Below are positions 1-7,501 of a stretch of DNA of 23,648 nt, piece by piece. The stretch is from an uncultured Chloroflexota bacterium (GTDB lineage Bacteria; Chloroflexota; UBA4733), in assembly GCA_937967325.1 (NCBI GenBank), contig CALBSQ010000186.1:1-23648 (forward strand), written 5' to 3'. Every line of letters starts with the position of its first letter. The first letter of the stretch is position 1. Made by a program: the position numbers and the translations under genes. The notes below the pieces were generated by a model. That model was not told the DNA's origin. It ran no database searches and saw only the letters and a program-made list of their open reading frames with translations.

Positions 1-112
1 CGGCTATCCTACCGCCTCGGACCAACTGGCCGGCGCGAAAACGTGTGGCGCACTTAGTTCCTTGAGTACGTGCCAGTCTCCCGCGCCTCTTGCCGCGACG
101 CGTCGCGCGCCA

Positions 113-141
113 TTGACCTATCGCCGCCCGCGGGGTAGCAT
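113..141 (+). promoter_or_regulatory. Predicted sigma70-type promoter of the first ceramidase-fold gene
   Basis: A -35 box TTGACC (113-118) and a -10 box TAGCAT (136-141) are separated by exactly 17 bases, which puts the transcription start near 148. The gene begins at 187. The first 110 bases hold no supported gene: one frame is open from the window edge to a TAG at 55-57 and could be the tail of an upstream gene, but it is too short to identify. Confidence 0.55.
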
Positions 142-148
142 CGCTTTG

Positions 149-157
149 TCATGATGA
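149..157. promoter_or_regulatory. Candidate GntR/UTRA operator (TCATGATGA dyad)
   Basis: TCATGATGA is a dyad with arms TCAT and ATGA around a central G, at the predicted transcription start of the downstream gene, a classic position for repression. Related dyads lie in the control regions at 4283, 7260, 7342 and 18970. Assignment to the GntR/UTRA regulator at 6422-7222 is inference. Confidence 0.45.
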
Positions 158-186
158 GGGCGTAGGCAGTTGGAAGGCGACACCCC

Positions 187-1575
187 ATGCGCGCCGGAGT
201 CGCCCAGGCCACGATCACACCCGCGCTCGGAACGCATCTGTCCGGCTACGGGATCCGCCCACCCGCGAACACGATCCACGATGACCTGTCCTGCAGCGCG
301 CTGGTCTTCGAGGCAGGGGAGACGCGGATCGGACTCCTGTCCTGCGACCTGGTGGGCTTGCCGGTGGCCGTGGTGCAGGCCTGGCGCCCCTATCTTGCGA
401 CGTGCAGCGGCATTCCCGCAACGAACATCCTCATCGCCTGCTCGCATACGCATGCCGGTCCCGTGACCGGCATGCTGCAAGAACCGTCTGGCGAGCGCGA
501 GCAAGCGTACCTCGAGCACCTGAAACACGCCCTCGCCGGCGCCTTAGCGGTGGCCGCCGCCACACTCCAGCCCGCGCGGCTCAGTCTGGCGACTGGGCGC
601 CTACGCACGCAGCGCAACCGGCGCGACCGGCTCGGTGACGCCGCCGGTCCCGTCGACGATACGGTGAGCGTCCTGCGTGTCGACGCACTCGCACCGGTTC
701 CCTCATCGCCGGCCGCGACGGGGCGGGCTCGACGCGACGGCCCTTCGCAGCAAACGACCGGTGGTGACGCGGTGGGGCAGCGCCCTCCTGCCGCGCCTTC
801 CCCCCATTCGCTGGCGACGGTCGTCCACTATGCCAGCCACCCCGTCGCGCTTCGGGAGCAGAACTTCGGTTTATCTGCCGACTATGTCGGTTGGGTTCGG
901 CGGGCGGTGCAGCTGGCCCTGGGGGCGCCGTGTCTGTTCCTCCAGGGCGCCTGCGGGGATCTCGTCCCCGTGCTGCCCATGGTGGCCATGCCGGAGGGCC
1001 GGGCGCCGCGTGTCTCGCCGGACGTCGAGGTCCAACTCGACGCGGCGAAGCGGATCGGCCTGGCCATCGGCCAGATCGCAGTTGAAGCTGCCCGCGAAAG
1101 GCCCAGGGACGGTGGCGCCTCGGGCTGTCGTTTGCCGCTGGGCGCGACGCTGCGGACGTTCACGGCTGACCTGAAGGCCCCCCTTTCCGTTCCGGGAGCG
1201 CTTGCCGAACGGCCTGGGGGTTCCCTGCCCTTCGAGGTGCAATGTCTGCGTCTGGGACCGCTGGCGATCGTTGGGCTGCCGGTCGAGCCGCTCTGTGCTG
1301 TCGGCCTGGCCATCCAGCACCTCGGGCCCTTCCCGTCCGGTGACGATGGCGAGTCCGTGCTGGAACCGGCGACGATCTGGTGCGCCGGCTACGCCAACGG
1401 TTGCTACGGCTATCTGCCTCCGGAAGGAGAGTACGCCCGTGGCGGCTACGAGGTCGCCAGAGCGCACCGGTACTATCAGCAGCCGGCGGCCTTCGCACCC
1501 GGCACGGCGGCTCAAGCGGTCGCCGCCGCAGCCGACGGGCTGACTGCCCTCTTTAGTGTCGCAGGGAGCCGGTGA
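187..1575 (+). CDS. Neutral/alkaline ceramidase-fold protein (PF04734-like, N-terminal domain only)
   Basis: 462 residues resembling the N-terminal domain of neutral/alkaline ceramidases, metal-dependent amidases. Visible family landmarks are SHTHAGP (residues 86-92, zinc-type His pair), HYASHP with H218, SADY at 230-233, a Glu in GLPVEP and the late YANGCYGYLPP motif followed by GGYE. The nucleophile motif GDVSPN known from neutral ceramidases reads GDLVPV here (residues 257-262), so the Ser is replaced by V260. No Ig-like C-terminal domain and no signal peptide are present, which suggests a cytoplasmic protein. Residues 168-208 form a Pro/Ala/Gly-rich insertion that looks disordered. The start is supported by GGAAGG nine bases upstream. 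It is followed after 7 bases by the Gfo/Idh/MocA gene, so the two are probably co-transcribed. Members of this family in bacterial sugar clusters may act on amides other than ceramide; the substrate is unknown. Confidence 0.85.
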   Translation: MRAGVAQATITPALGTHLSGYGIRPPANTIHDDLSCSALVFEAGETRIGLLSCDLVGLPVAVVQAWRPYLATCSGIPATNILIACSHTHAGPVTGMLQEPSGEREQAYLEHLKHALAGALAVAAATLQPARLSLATGRLRTQRNRRDRLGDAAGPVDDTVSVLRVDALAPVPSSPAATGRARRDGPSQQTTGGDAVGQRPPAAPSPHSLATVVHYASHPVALREQNFGLSADYVGWVRRAVQLALGAPCLFLQGACGDLVPVLPMVAMPEGRAPRVSPDVEVQLDAAKRIGLAIGQIAVEAARERPRDGGASGCRLPLGATLRTFTADLKAPLSVPGALAERPGGSLPFEVQCLRLGPLAIVGLPVEPLCAVGLAIQHLGPFPSGDDGESVLEPATIWCAGYANGCYGYLPPEGEYARGGYEVARAHRYYQQPAAFAPGTAAQAVAAAADGLTALFSVAGSR

Positions 1576-1582
1576 TGCGATC

Positions 1583-2572
1583 ATGAGCCGGCCCCTGCGC
1601 GTAGGCATGATCGGGGTCGGGCGTCACGCCCGCACGATCCTGCTGCCATCCATCGCCCAGATCCCAGAGTACATGCAGGTCGTCGCCTTGGCGACGGCGC
1701 ACGAAGAGACGGCGCGGGCGGCGGCGGCGCAGTTCCACATCCCAGCGCACGTCGGCTACGAGGCGCTGGTGGCGGACCCGGCAGTGGAGGCGGTGCTCGT
1801 CGTCGGCGGCCAGCACGGACCGGCGATCCTCGCAGCGCTCGATGCCGGGAAACCGGTGTGGACGGAGACGCCGGGCATCGCGTCCGGTTTGGAGGCGTCA
1901 CAGATCCGCAAGCTGGCACAAGAGCGGTCGCTCCCGGTGCAAGTCGGTTTCTGTCTGCGTTACTCGCCACTGTACCAGCGAATGCAGGCGTTGCTCGAAG
2001 ACTGGCGGCGCGATGATCCTGGACCACGCACCTACAGCGTGCGCTATTATCCCTATGTCGGACACTTCTACAACCTCTTATGTCACTTCGCCGGTCCCAT
2101 TGCTGCAGTGTGTGCCCTTTCCAGTCCAGACGGCGCGGGGCAAATCGTCAGCATGCGCTTCTCCGGCAGCGAGACCGGCGTGCTTGCCTGGCAACGTTTC
2201 GCCAACAACGCACTGCCCTACGAGCGGCTCGAGATTGCCCATGCCAGCGGCCTGCTGGTGGCGGATGATGGCCGCGAACTGCGCTGGCATCGGGCGCAGG
2301 AGCGCGTGACCAACGACCAGCTAGGCTTCGCGACCGCTGAGGCGAGTCTCTTTGTCTCGACGTCCTCCATCCCCTACGGGAGGAATACCCAACTGTTCCT
2401 GCGCGGCTACCCGCCGGAACTGCTGCATTTCGTCCAGTGCGTGCGCAGCGGCGAACCGCCCGCCTGTGACATCGACGATGCTGAGCAGATGCTGCTGGTC
2501 GGCCAGGCCGTCCAGCGTTCAGCTGCGCTTGGCGCGCAATGGGTAGCAGTCGAGCCGTCCACTGCCGGGTAG
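1583..2572 (+). CDS. Gfo/Idh/MocA family oxidoreductase with ETP in place of EKP
   Basis: 329 residues. The N-terminal Rossmann fold shows RVGMIGVGRHA at residues 6-16 and the nucleotide-binding domain runs to about residue 120, followed by the GFCLRYSP segment (122-129) and the C-terminal alpha/beta domain with a candidate catalytic H168 in LLCHFAGP. Such proteins oxidise or reduce sugars and cyclitols with NAD(P). The usual EKP motif, whose Lys is catalytic in characterised members, reads WTETP here (93-97), with T96 at the Lys position. I chose the ATG at 1583; an in-frame GTG at 1556 would add nine residues and overlap the preceding stop. It lies 7 bases after the ceramidase-fold gene and converges on the solute-binding gene 13 bases downstream. 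Activity may be altered. Confidence 0.85.
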   Translation: MSRPLRVGMIGVGRHARTILLPSIAQIPEYMQVVALATAHEETARAAAAQFHIPAHVGYEALVADPAVEAVLVVGGQHGPAILAALDAGKPVWTETPGIASGLEASQIRKLAQERSLPVQVGFCLRYSPLYQRMQALLEDWRRDDPGPRTYSVRYYPYVGHFYNLLCHFAGPIAAVCALSSPDGAGQIVSMRFSGSETGVLAWQRFANNALPYERLEIAHASGLLVADDGRELRWHRAQERVTNDQLGFATAEASLFVSTSSIPYGRNTQLFLRGYPPELLHFVQCVRSGEPPACDIDDAEQMLLVGQAVQRSAALGAQWVAVEPSTAG

Positions 2573-2585
2573 AGACAGGGCCGCA

Positions 2586-4151
2586 TCAATCCGGCAAGGT
2601 CTTGGGCACCAAAGCCTGCAACTGGCTCTTCAGCCCCTGGAGCGTCGTCGCCACGGCGGCGGTGCCGGCATACATATTGGTGAAAGCCGGCGCGAGCAGT
2701 TCCTTGTGCATCTGATCGTAGGTTGGCAGCAGGAAAAGCGGATCGAGGCGCATGGCATGGTTCAGCGCTTGCGCGTAGACGTTGAGGTTCACCTTGTCGG
2801 CGAGACTGCCGTAGACCTGCTGGATCCAAGCCGGGAACTGGTCCTCTCGCGCCGGGGCATTGCCGCGGGAGATCGACCAGTATGGCGTATCCGCCGACCA
2901 CCTCAGAAACGACCAGGCCTCATCCAGATGCTTCGAGCCAGTCGGTAGGTTGTTCGGATCGACATCGACGGCAGAGCCAACGATCTTGTACATCGGATGC
3001 GGGGCAAAGGCCAGGTTCACCCCCTGCGTCTCCACCGCCTGCGCGACAGTGAAGGTGCTACCGGCCGAGACCTGCATCATGGCCAGCTTGCCGCTGATCA
3101 TCGCGTTGGTCGCGTTGGTTGCACCCATGTCCTTGAGCTGGGCCGCCGACACCATCACCTTGTACTTGGTCGCTAGATCGAAGAGATACTGAAAGCCCTC
3201 GATCATCTCCGGGGTGTCACAGACGATGGTGGTCATGTCATCGGTGATCCACTGGCCCTTCCAAAACGAGGGCCAGTCGTTCTCCAGGACGCCGGGGCCG
3301 ATCTGACTGATGCCGGCCGACGTCAGCTTGCCATCGGCGCCGGTCCTCGTGGTCTTTTGCAGCGTTTGCAGGAACGCGTCGGCGGACCAGGAAGGATCGC
3401 CCCACTTCGTCGGCGGCTCGGCCACGCCGAGCTTCTGGAAGAGGTCACGGTTGTAGGCAATGACCGGCCAGTTGCCGCCGGACTGGTTGGGTATGCCGCA
3501 GATGTGGCCGCGCCACTGAGAGGTCACGTCGAAGTCGGCCTTGGGGAAGACGCTCAGGTCGTACTTGTCGCGCTGAACATAGGCAGTGATGTCCTGGATG
3601 AGCCGGTTCTGGTAGGCGTCGGGATAGAGTAGCCAGACGACGTCCGGTGGCGTGCCGGCCGCCAGCAGCGTCTTGTACTTCTCGTCGTAGGGAGAGCCGG
3701 CCTGAATCGTTTCCAGCTTCAGGTTGGGAAAGGCCTTCTGAAAGTTGGTGGTCACCAACTGCGGAAAGGTGGTGGTTTGGCGCGAGTTCAGCGAGGTGTA
3801 GTACTGTAAGGTCACAGTGGCGCCGGCCGGTGAGGACGATGCCGCCGCCGCGGCGGACGCTGTTGATGTAGCGCTCGTGCTGGCCGAGGCGCTCGTCGCT
3901 ACGCTCACGCTGCTCGCGGCCGGACTGGCGCTCGTTGTCGTGATCGTCGCGGGGGTGCCGGTTGTGGCGGGCACGCTGGTGGCAGTCGCCGAAGCCGTCA
4001 CAGTGGTCGGCGCGGCGAGGGTGGTGGTCGTGCTGCCGGTCGTGGCGCCGCCGCAGGCGGCGAGCACGCTGCAGCCGAAGCCGGTCGTCAAGGCGCCGAT
4101 GCCGCGCAGCAGGGTACGCCGGCTGAGCTGCGCATGGTGGAGCAAACCCAT
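2586..4151 (-). CDS. Extracellular solute-binding lipoprotein, family 1 (sugar ABC transporter type)
   Basis: 521 residues from the ATG at 4151, chosen because GGAAAGGAATC lies just upstream and because it gives a clean export signal; the frame stays open for a further 36 codons to 4259. The signal has a twin-arginine SRRTLL (residues 10-15), a hydrophobic stretch and a lipobox LAAC with C33, predicting a Tat-exported lipoprotein. Residues 34-110 are an extended Ser/Thr/Ala linker, then the mature binding domain begins at TVTLQYYTS. Family-1 landmarks include NQSGGNWPVIAYNRDLF and a late GSKHLDEAWSFLRW. It would capture a sugar or sugar-like compound for an ABC importer. No permease or ATPase is in the window. 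It is transcribed divergently from the first DegT gene. Confidence 0.9.
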   Translation of the reverse strand: MGLLHHAQLSRRTLLRGIGALTTGFGCSVLAACGGATTGSTTTTLAAPTTVTASATATSVPATTGTPATITTTSASPAASSVSVATSASASTSATSTASAAAAASSSPAGATVTLQYYTSLNSRQTTTFPQLVTTNFQKAFPNLKLETIQAGSPYDEKYKTLLAAGTPPDVVWLLYPDAYQNRLIQDITAYVQRDKYDLSVFPKADFDVTSQWRGHICGIPNQSGGNWPVIAYNRDLFQKLGVAEPPTKWGDPSWSADAFLQTLQKTTRTGADGKLTSAGISQIGPGVLENDWPSFWKGQWITDDMTTIVCDTPEMIEGFQYLFDLATKYKVMVSAAQLKDMGATNATNAMISGKLAMMQVSAGSTFTVAQAVETQGVNLAFAPHPMYKIVGSAVDVDPNNLPTGSKHLDEAWSFLRWSADTPYWSISRGNAPAREDQFPAWIQQVYGSLADKVNLNVYAQALNHAMRLDPLFLLPTYDQMHKELLAPAFTNMYAGTAAVATTLQGLKSQLQALVPKTLPD

Positions 4152-4230
4152 GACCAACGATTCCTTTCCTGGCGATCCGCAAGCGGCCGGGAGGGAACGC
4201 CTGCCAACGCTCTGAGGAGCAGGCATGCCG

Positions 4231-4259
4231 ACTATACCAGGCGCGCTACATAATGCCAA
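4231..4259 (-). promoter_or_regulatory. Predicted promoter of the first solute-binding gene
   Basis: On the minus strand TTGGCA (4254-4259) and TATAGT (4231-4236) are spaced by 17 bases, about 80 bases before the chosen ATG at 4151. This leaves a leader of roughly 70 bases. The box is divergent from the plus-strand promoter at 4296-4324. Confidence 0.55.
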
Positions 4260-4270
4260 GCCGCCAACCT

Positions 4271-4291
4271 GTTGTCACAACATCATGGTGA
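4271..4291. promoter_or_regulatory. Double dyad between divergent promoters: GTTGTCACAAC and TCATGGTGA
   Basis: GTTGTCACAAC (4271-4281) is a perfect 5+1+5 inverted repeat. Immediately after it, TCATGGTGA (4283-4291; ATCA and TGAT arms if one base is added on each side) matches the TCATGATGA sites elsewhere in the cluster with one change. Both lie between the two divergent -35 boxes (4259 and 4296), where a bound regulator could control both genes. Confidence 0.4.
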
Positions 4292-4295
4292 TCCG

Positions 4296-4324
4296 TTGCA
4301 ATCGGCGGTCATGCCTGGTAGAGT
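4296..4324 (+). promoter_or_regulatory. Predicted promoter of the first DegT/StrS gene
   Basis: TTGCAA (4296-4301) and TAGAGT (4319-4324) are spaced by 17 bases, 74 bases before the ATG at 4398. The -35 box almost abuts the TCATGGTGA dyad. Confidence 0.5.
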
Positions 4325-4397
4325 GCGCGTGCCTTGCCACAGGCGTAGCGGGGTTCCTGGCCCGTTCCGGCGGCGTCAATGCTTGGAGTGACCAGCC

Positions 4398-5657
4398 ATG
4401 CCAGCAATCTCGGAGAAAACACCGGAGCGGGCGGCCATCGATGGCGGCGATCCCGTCCGGACCAGACCCTTGCCCACCGGCTTTTTCGGCACGCGGCTCA
4501 TCGGCGAGGAGGAAAAGGCCGAGGTTCTGGCCGCGCTGGAGGGCCGCGCGCTGGCGCGCTTTTCCGGCATGACGCCGCCTTCGCGCGTTGCCACCTTCGA
4601 ACGGGAACTCTGTCGCCGGCTCGGCTGCCGCTACGCTGTCGCGGTGACCTCGGGCACGGCGGCCCTGGAGGTTGCCCTCGTCGCGCTCGGCATCGGCCCG
4701 GGCGACGAGGTGATCATGCCCGCCCTCAACTTCATCTCCTCCCCAGAGGCGGTGCTGCGCCTGGGAGCCATTCCGGTGTACGCCGAGGCCGACGACGGCT
4801 TTGGTCTGGACCCCGATGACGCGGCGCGTCGGATCACGGCTCGCACGCGCGCACTCATGCCGGTCCACGTGCATGGCGCCGCCTGCCGCATCGATGCGGT
4901 CATGGCGGTCGCGCGCCGCCACGGCCTGCGCGTGCTGGAGAACGGCGCCTGGAGTTGCGGCGCGCGCTTCCACGGGCAAGCAATCGGCACGTTCGGCGAT
5001 GCCGGCATCCACTCGCTGCACAGCGTCAAGGTCATCACCGCCGGCGAGGGTGGCGTGGTCGTGACCAATGACCCGCTGGTCTACGAGCGGGCCGTCCGCT
5101 ACCATGACCACGGTAACTTCCGTATGCCCAGTATCCCCGCATCGATGGCGGCGCCCGAAGAGGGGGCAGCCATCGAACCATCCGCCGAGCCATTCCTCGG
5201 CGCGGCGTTCCGCATGCCGGAATTGAGTGGCGCCGTAGCGCTGGCGCAGGTACGCAAGCTTGATACGGTGCTGCAGCGGGCGCGGCGGGCGCAGCGGAGC
5301 ATCCTGAACGGGCTACAGCAGATCGTCGCCGGACGCCCGCGAACGCCCTTCGCCTTGCGCAACGTGCCGGATCCCGAAGGCGATTGCGGCATCGCGGTCG
5401 GCGCGCTGCTGCACGACGCTGAGCAGGCGAAATCCTTCCAGACGGCGCTGCGGGCCGAGGGCATCGCCATCGGCCTCGTCTACGGCGCCAGGCCGGTGTA
5501 CGACGCGCCGCAGTTGCCGCCGGTTGCAGCGAGTCCGTGCCCCTGGACGGACGCCTTGCTTGCCCGCTCTCTGATGCTCTCCGTCACGCCGGATTACACG
5601 GATGACGATGCCCGGGACGTCGTGCATGCCTTCGCCAAGGTTGCGGCACGGGGATAG
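4398..5657 (+). CDS. DegT/DnrJ/EryC1/StrS-type PLP enzyme with altered cofactor site
   Basis: 419 residues, the usual length for the family, which transfers amino groups to or from keto-sugars and cyclitols. Landmarks: IDGGDPVRTRP near the N-terminus, TSGTAALEVAL at 84-94 (phosphate binding), GDEVIMPALNF at 102-112, and the PLP lysine K211 in SLHSVKVITAGEGG. The motif that normally reads E-D-A-A-Q/H reads ENGAW (181-185): the Asp that contacts the pyridine nitrogen is N182 and the Gln/His that packs on the cofactor is W185. Both paralogues in this window keep Asp and Gln. A GGAG element precedes the ATG. Chemistry may be changed (slow transamination, a different PLP reaction, or a regulatory role). 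It ends 12 bases from the convergent DUF1080 gene. Confidence 0.9.
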   Translation: MPAISEKTPERAAIDGGDPVRTRPLPTGFFGTRLIGEEEKAEVLAALEGRALARFSGMTPPSRVATFERELCRRLGCRYAVAVTSGTAALEVALVALGIGPGDEVIMPALNFISSPEAVLRLGAIPVYAEADDGFGLDPDDAARRITARTRALMPVHVHGAACRIDAVMAVARRHGLRVLENGAWSCGARFHGQAIGTFGDAGIHSLHSVKVITAGEGGVVVTNDPLVYERAVRYHDHGNFRMPSIPASMAAPEEGAAIEPSAEPFLGAAFRMPELSGAVALAQVRKLDTVLQRARRAQRSILNGLQQIVAGRPRTPFALRNVPDPEGDCGIAVGALLHDAEQAKSFQTALRAEGIAIGLVYGARPVYDAPQLPPVAASPCPWTDALLARSLMLSVTPDYTDDDARDVVHAFAKVAARG

Positions 5658-5669
5658 CGCGGCGCTCCT

Positions 5670-6230
5670 TCAGAGCTCCTGGATCAGCACGCTGCGAAAC
5701 CGCACCGCGCTGTGATGGTTCTGCAAGCCGATGTAGCCCTCCAGGGGCCTGCCGCGTAGCGACTCGTCGGCGCTGAGGTCGACTTCGACGATGTGCTCGC
5801 CGTTGAGCACGAATCCCACCCGCGATCCGGCACAGGTGATCTCGAGGTCGTTCCATTGTCCGGCCGGGCGGGCGGCGTTTTTTGTCGGCGCAACGGCGTC
5901 GTAGATCGCCCCTGTGCTACTGACCGTGGCGGGAGCCCCGTGATCATCGAGGATCTGCATCTCCATCCCGTCATAGGCCGGCCGGCCTTCCAGGAGCGAG
6001 CGCAAGAAGACGCCGCTGTTGCCGCCCTCGCTGATCGCATACTCCAGGTGCAACACGAAATCCCCGTACATGCGAGCGGTGCGTAGCCAGCCGCGCCCTT
6101 CGCCCGAACAGACCAGGACGCCCTCTTCCGCCGACCAGCCGACGGTGTCCCGCACGTATTCCCAGCCGGCGAGGCTCTTGCCGTCGAAGAGGGAGACGAA
6201 GCCGCCCGCCGCCGCTGTTTGCGCTGTCAC
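5670..6230 (-). CDS. DUF1080 / 3-keto-disaccharide hydrolase-like protein (PF06439)
   Basis: 186 residues from a GTG at 6230. I chose this because GGAGGAG lies 7 bases upstream; a second GTG at 6233 is equally in frame, and the frame continues to an ATG at 6332 without a good ribosome site. The whole chain is one concanavalin-like jelly-roll domain: FDGKSLAGWE (15-24), GNSGVFLR (70-77), GMEMQILDD (88-96), TGAIYD (106-111), WNDLEI (126-131) and GYIGLQNHHSAVRF (165-178). Family members bind or cleave glycosides, including 3-keto-glycosides made by Gfo/Idh/MocA dehydrogenases. No signal peptide is seen with this start, unlike many secreted relatives, so it would act in the cytoplasm. It lies downstream of the GntR gene on the same strand, across a 191-base gap that contains a perfect GACCGG/CCGGTC stem at 6335-6351. 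Confidence 0.85.
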   Translation of the reverse strand: MTAQTAAAGGFVSLFDGKSLAGWEYVRDTVGWSAEEGVLVCSGEGRGWLRTARMYGDFVLHLEYAISEGGNSGVFLRSLLEGRPAYDGMEMQILDDHGAPATVSSTGAIYDAVAPTKNAARPAGQWNDLEITCAGSRVGFVLNGEHIVEVDLSADESLRGRPLEGYIGLQNHHSAVRFRSVLIQEL

Positions 6231-6421
6231 CACATCTCCTCCAGTTCCCGCGGCTGGTGGCGCCATGGCAGGGCCGGCTCGATCCTCGCCCGCTGCACGC
6301 TCAAGCCCCCTGTTGCTCGATCGCCGCGACACGCGACCGGACAGGCCGGTCCCCTTCCTGGCGCATGGCCCGCGGCCGCTTCACCTCGATCCGGCGCGCT
6401 GTTGGCGCCTGCCGGCCACGC

Positions 6422-7222
6422 TCATTGCGGCGATGGAGACCGAGATTGCCCCCTGGGCAGTCGACGCAGATGCACGCGGTAGCGGTAGCGATCGGCGCGA
6501 TACACACCGCGGACGAGTTCAATGCGGCGTCCCGATGTGTCGGTCGTCCGCCGTTCCATGACCACCACGGTGGCGCGACGCCGCAATTGCAGCCATCCCG
6601 CCTCCTCTGCCGTTGCCGGCCGCGCCTCGATGGTCTGGTCGGCCTCGCTCAGATGGAACCCGTAGCGCCCCTCCAGCACTGGGTAGTAGCCAACCTCGTC
6701 CAGGTTGGCCTGGGTGACGCGCAGGCCAATGTCATAGGGGAACATCCCTGTTTCCACCGACATAGGCTCGTCGTTGGCCAGGCGCAAGCGCACGATCCGG
6801 TATACGTTGCTCCCCTCCGGTAGCTCGAGCAGCTCCGCCTCACGGCCATGTACGGTCACCACCTCCGTCGAGAGCGTGCGAGCACTCGGCCGCAAGCCCC
6901 GTGCCTCCATTCGCTCGGTAAAACCGACGAGCACCCCCAACTCTTCTTCGATCTTCGGCGTGGCGACGAAGGTGCCCTTGCCCTGCTTGCGCACGAGCAG
7001 GCCCTCCTGCACCAGACCGTGGATGGCCTCCCGCACGGTGGTGCGGCTGACGCCGTACTGCGCGCAAAGTTCTTGCTCTGTCGGGAAGAGGCTCCCCACC
7101 GCCAACTCACCCTGGGCCACGCGCGCCCGCAGCGCCTCACGGAGCCGGTAATAGAGGGGGATCGGCGCCCCGGAAGGGCTCGGCAACGCCTCCGATGACT
7201 CAACGGACACGCGATGCACCAT
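6422..7222 (-). CDS. GntR-family transcriptional regulator with UTRA ligand domain (HutC type)
   Basis: 266 residues. The winged helix-turn-helix spans about residues 21-88, from PLYYRLREALRARV through FPTEQELCAQYGVSRTTVRE to the wing KQGKGTFVA. The UTRA-type effector domain follows at about 108-245, with PEGSNVYRIVRLRLAND and the late ATVVVMERRTTD. A basic tail ends the protein. HutC-type GntR proteins bind small sugar-like or amine ligands and usually repress their own gene and neighbours. It has its own promoter (7294-7323) with a candidate operator at 7260-7271 just after the start of transcription, which fits autoregulation. The ATG at 7222 lacks a strong Shine-Dalgarno sequence. It is the only transcription factor in the window and the natural candidate for the cluster regulator. 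Confidence 0.92.
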   Translation of the reverse strand: MVHRVSVESSEALPSPSGAPIPLYYRLREALRARVAQGELAVGSLFPTEQELCAQYGVSRTTVREAIHGLVQEGLLVRKQGKGTFVATPKIEEELGVLVGFTERMEARGLRPSARTLSTEVVTVHGREAELLELPEGSNVYRIVRLRLANDEPMSVETGMFPYDIGLRVTQANLDEVGYYPVLEGRYGFHLSEADQTIEARPATAEEAGWLQLRRRATVVVMERRTTDTSGRRIELVRGVYRADRYRYRVHLRRLPRGQSRSPSPQ

Positions 7223-7259
7223 CTGACGAGTTGCGCATCGACTGCTCCACAGAGTTAAA

Positions 7260-7271
7260 GATCATGACATC
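7260..7271. promoter_or_regulatory. Candidate GntR/UTRA autoregulatory operator (site 1)
   Basis: GATCATGACATC; on the minus strand it contains TGTCATGATC, sharing TGTCATGAT with the site at 149. It sits downstream of the GntR promoter and before its ATG, a position for autorepression. Confidence 0.35.
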
Positions 7272-7293
7272 ACGAGTTCGACGTGTGCGACGC

Positions 7294-7323
7294 AGTATAG
7301 CGCTCCAGATCGCGGCGCGTCAA
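7294..7323 (-). promoter_or_regulatory. Predicted promoter of the GntR regulator
   Basis: On the minus strand TTGACG (7318-7323) and TATACT (7294-7299) are spaced by 18 bases. These are near-consensus boxes, some 70 bases before the ATG at 7222. Confidence 0.6.
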
Positions 7324-7340
7324 GACTTTGTGGCGTATTT

Positions 7341-7351
7341 ATCATGATGTC
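7341..7351. promoter_or_regulatory. Candidate GntR/UTRA operator (site 2) between divergent promoters
   Basis: ATCATGATGTC contains the TCATGATG core and sits midway between the -35 boxes of the GntR promoter (7318-7323) and the plus-strand promoter (7368-7373). Confidence 0.4.
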
Positions 7352-7367
7352 GCTTCATACCCTTGTC

Positions 7368-7396
7368 TTGACACGATAGGCCCCGACTGCTACACT
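7368..7396 (+). promoter_or_regulatory. Predicted promoter of the long plus-strand gene series
   Basis: A consensus TTGACA (7368-7373) and TACACT (7391-7396) are spaced by 17 bases, the best-looking promoter in the window. Transcription would start near 7403, which rules out a start codon at 7328 and supports the ATG at 7502, leaving a leader of about 100 bases. Confidence 0.65.
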
Positions 7397-7501
7397 CCGC
7401 CCGACGCCCCAGGATGTGCATCGGTCGCGTCCGAACGACATCCTGCGCGTGGCCCGCCGCGGCGCAGCGTCGGCGCATACACATGGGAAAGGGGCAACGT
7501 C

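Noticed and set aside
1..57. Short open frame at the left edge ending at TAG 55-57
   Set aside because: Eighteen codons give too little to identify a gene; it may be the tail of an upstream gene outside the window.
2563..2596. TGCCGG/CCGGCA stem between convergent genes as a bidirectional terminator
   Set aside because: Six-base arms with a 22-base loop, no T-runs, and the arms lie inside the coding ends of both genes.
4152..4259. 36-residue extension of the first solute-binding protein
   Set aside because: It would bury the Tat/lipoprotein signal inside the chain and cover the -10 box; the ATG at 4151 has a good ribosome site.
6301..6522. 73-codon open frame on the minus strand overlapping the end of the GntR gene
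   Set aside because: It is a frame-shifted shadow of the GntR tail and continues into non-coding sequence without recognisable features.
7328..7501. N-terminal extension of the second aminotransferase
   Set aside because: The upstream codons precede or span the best promoter in the window, and the ATG at 7502 has a strong ribosome site.
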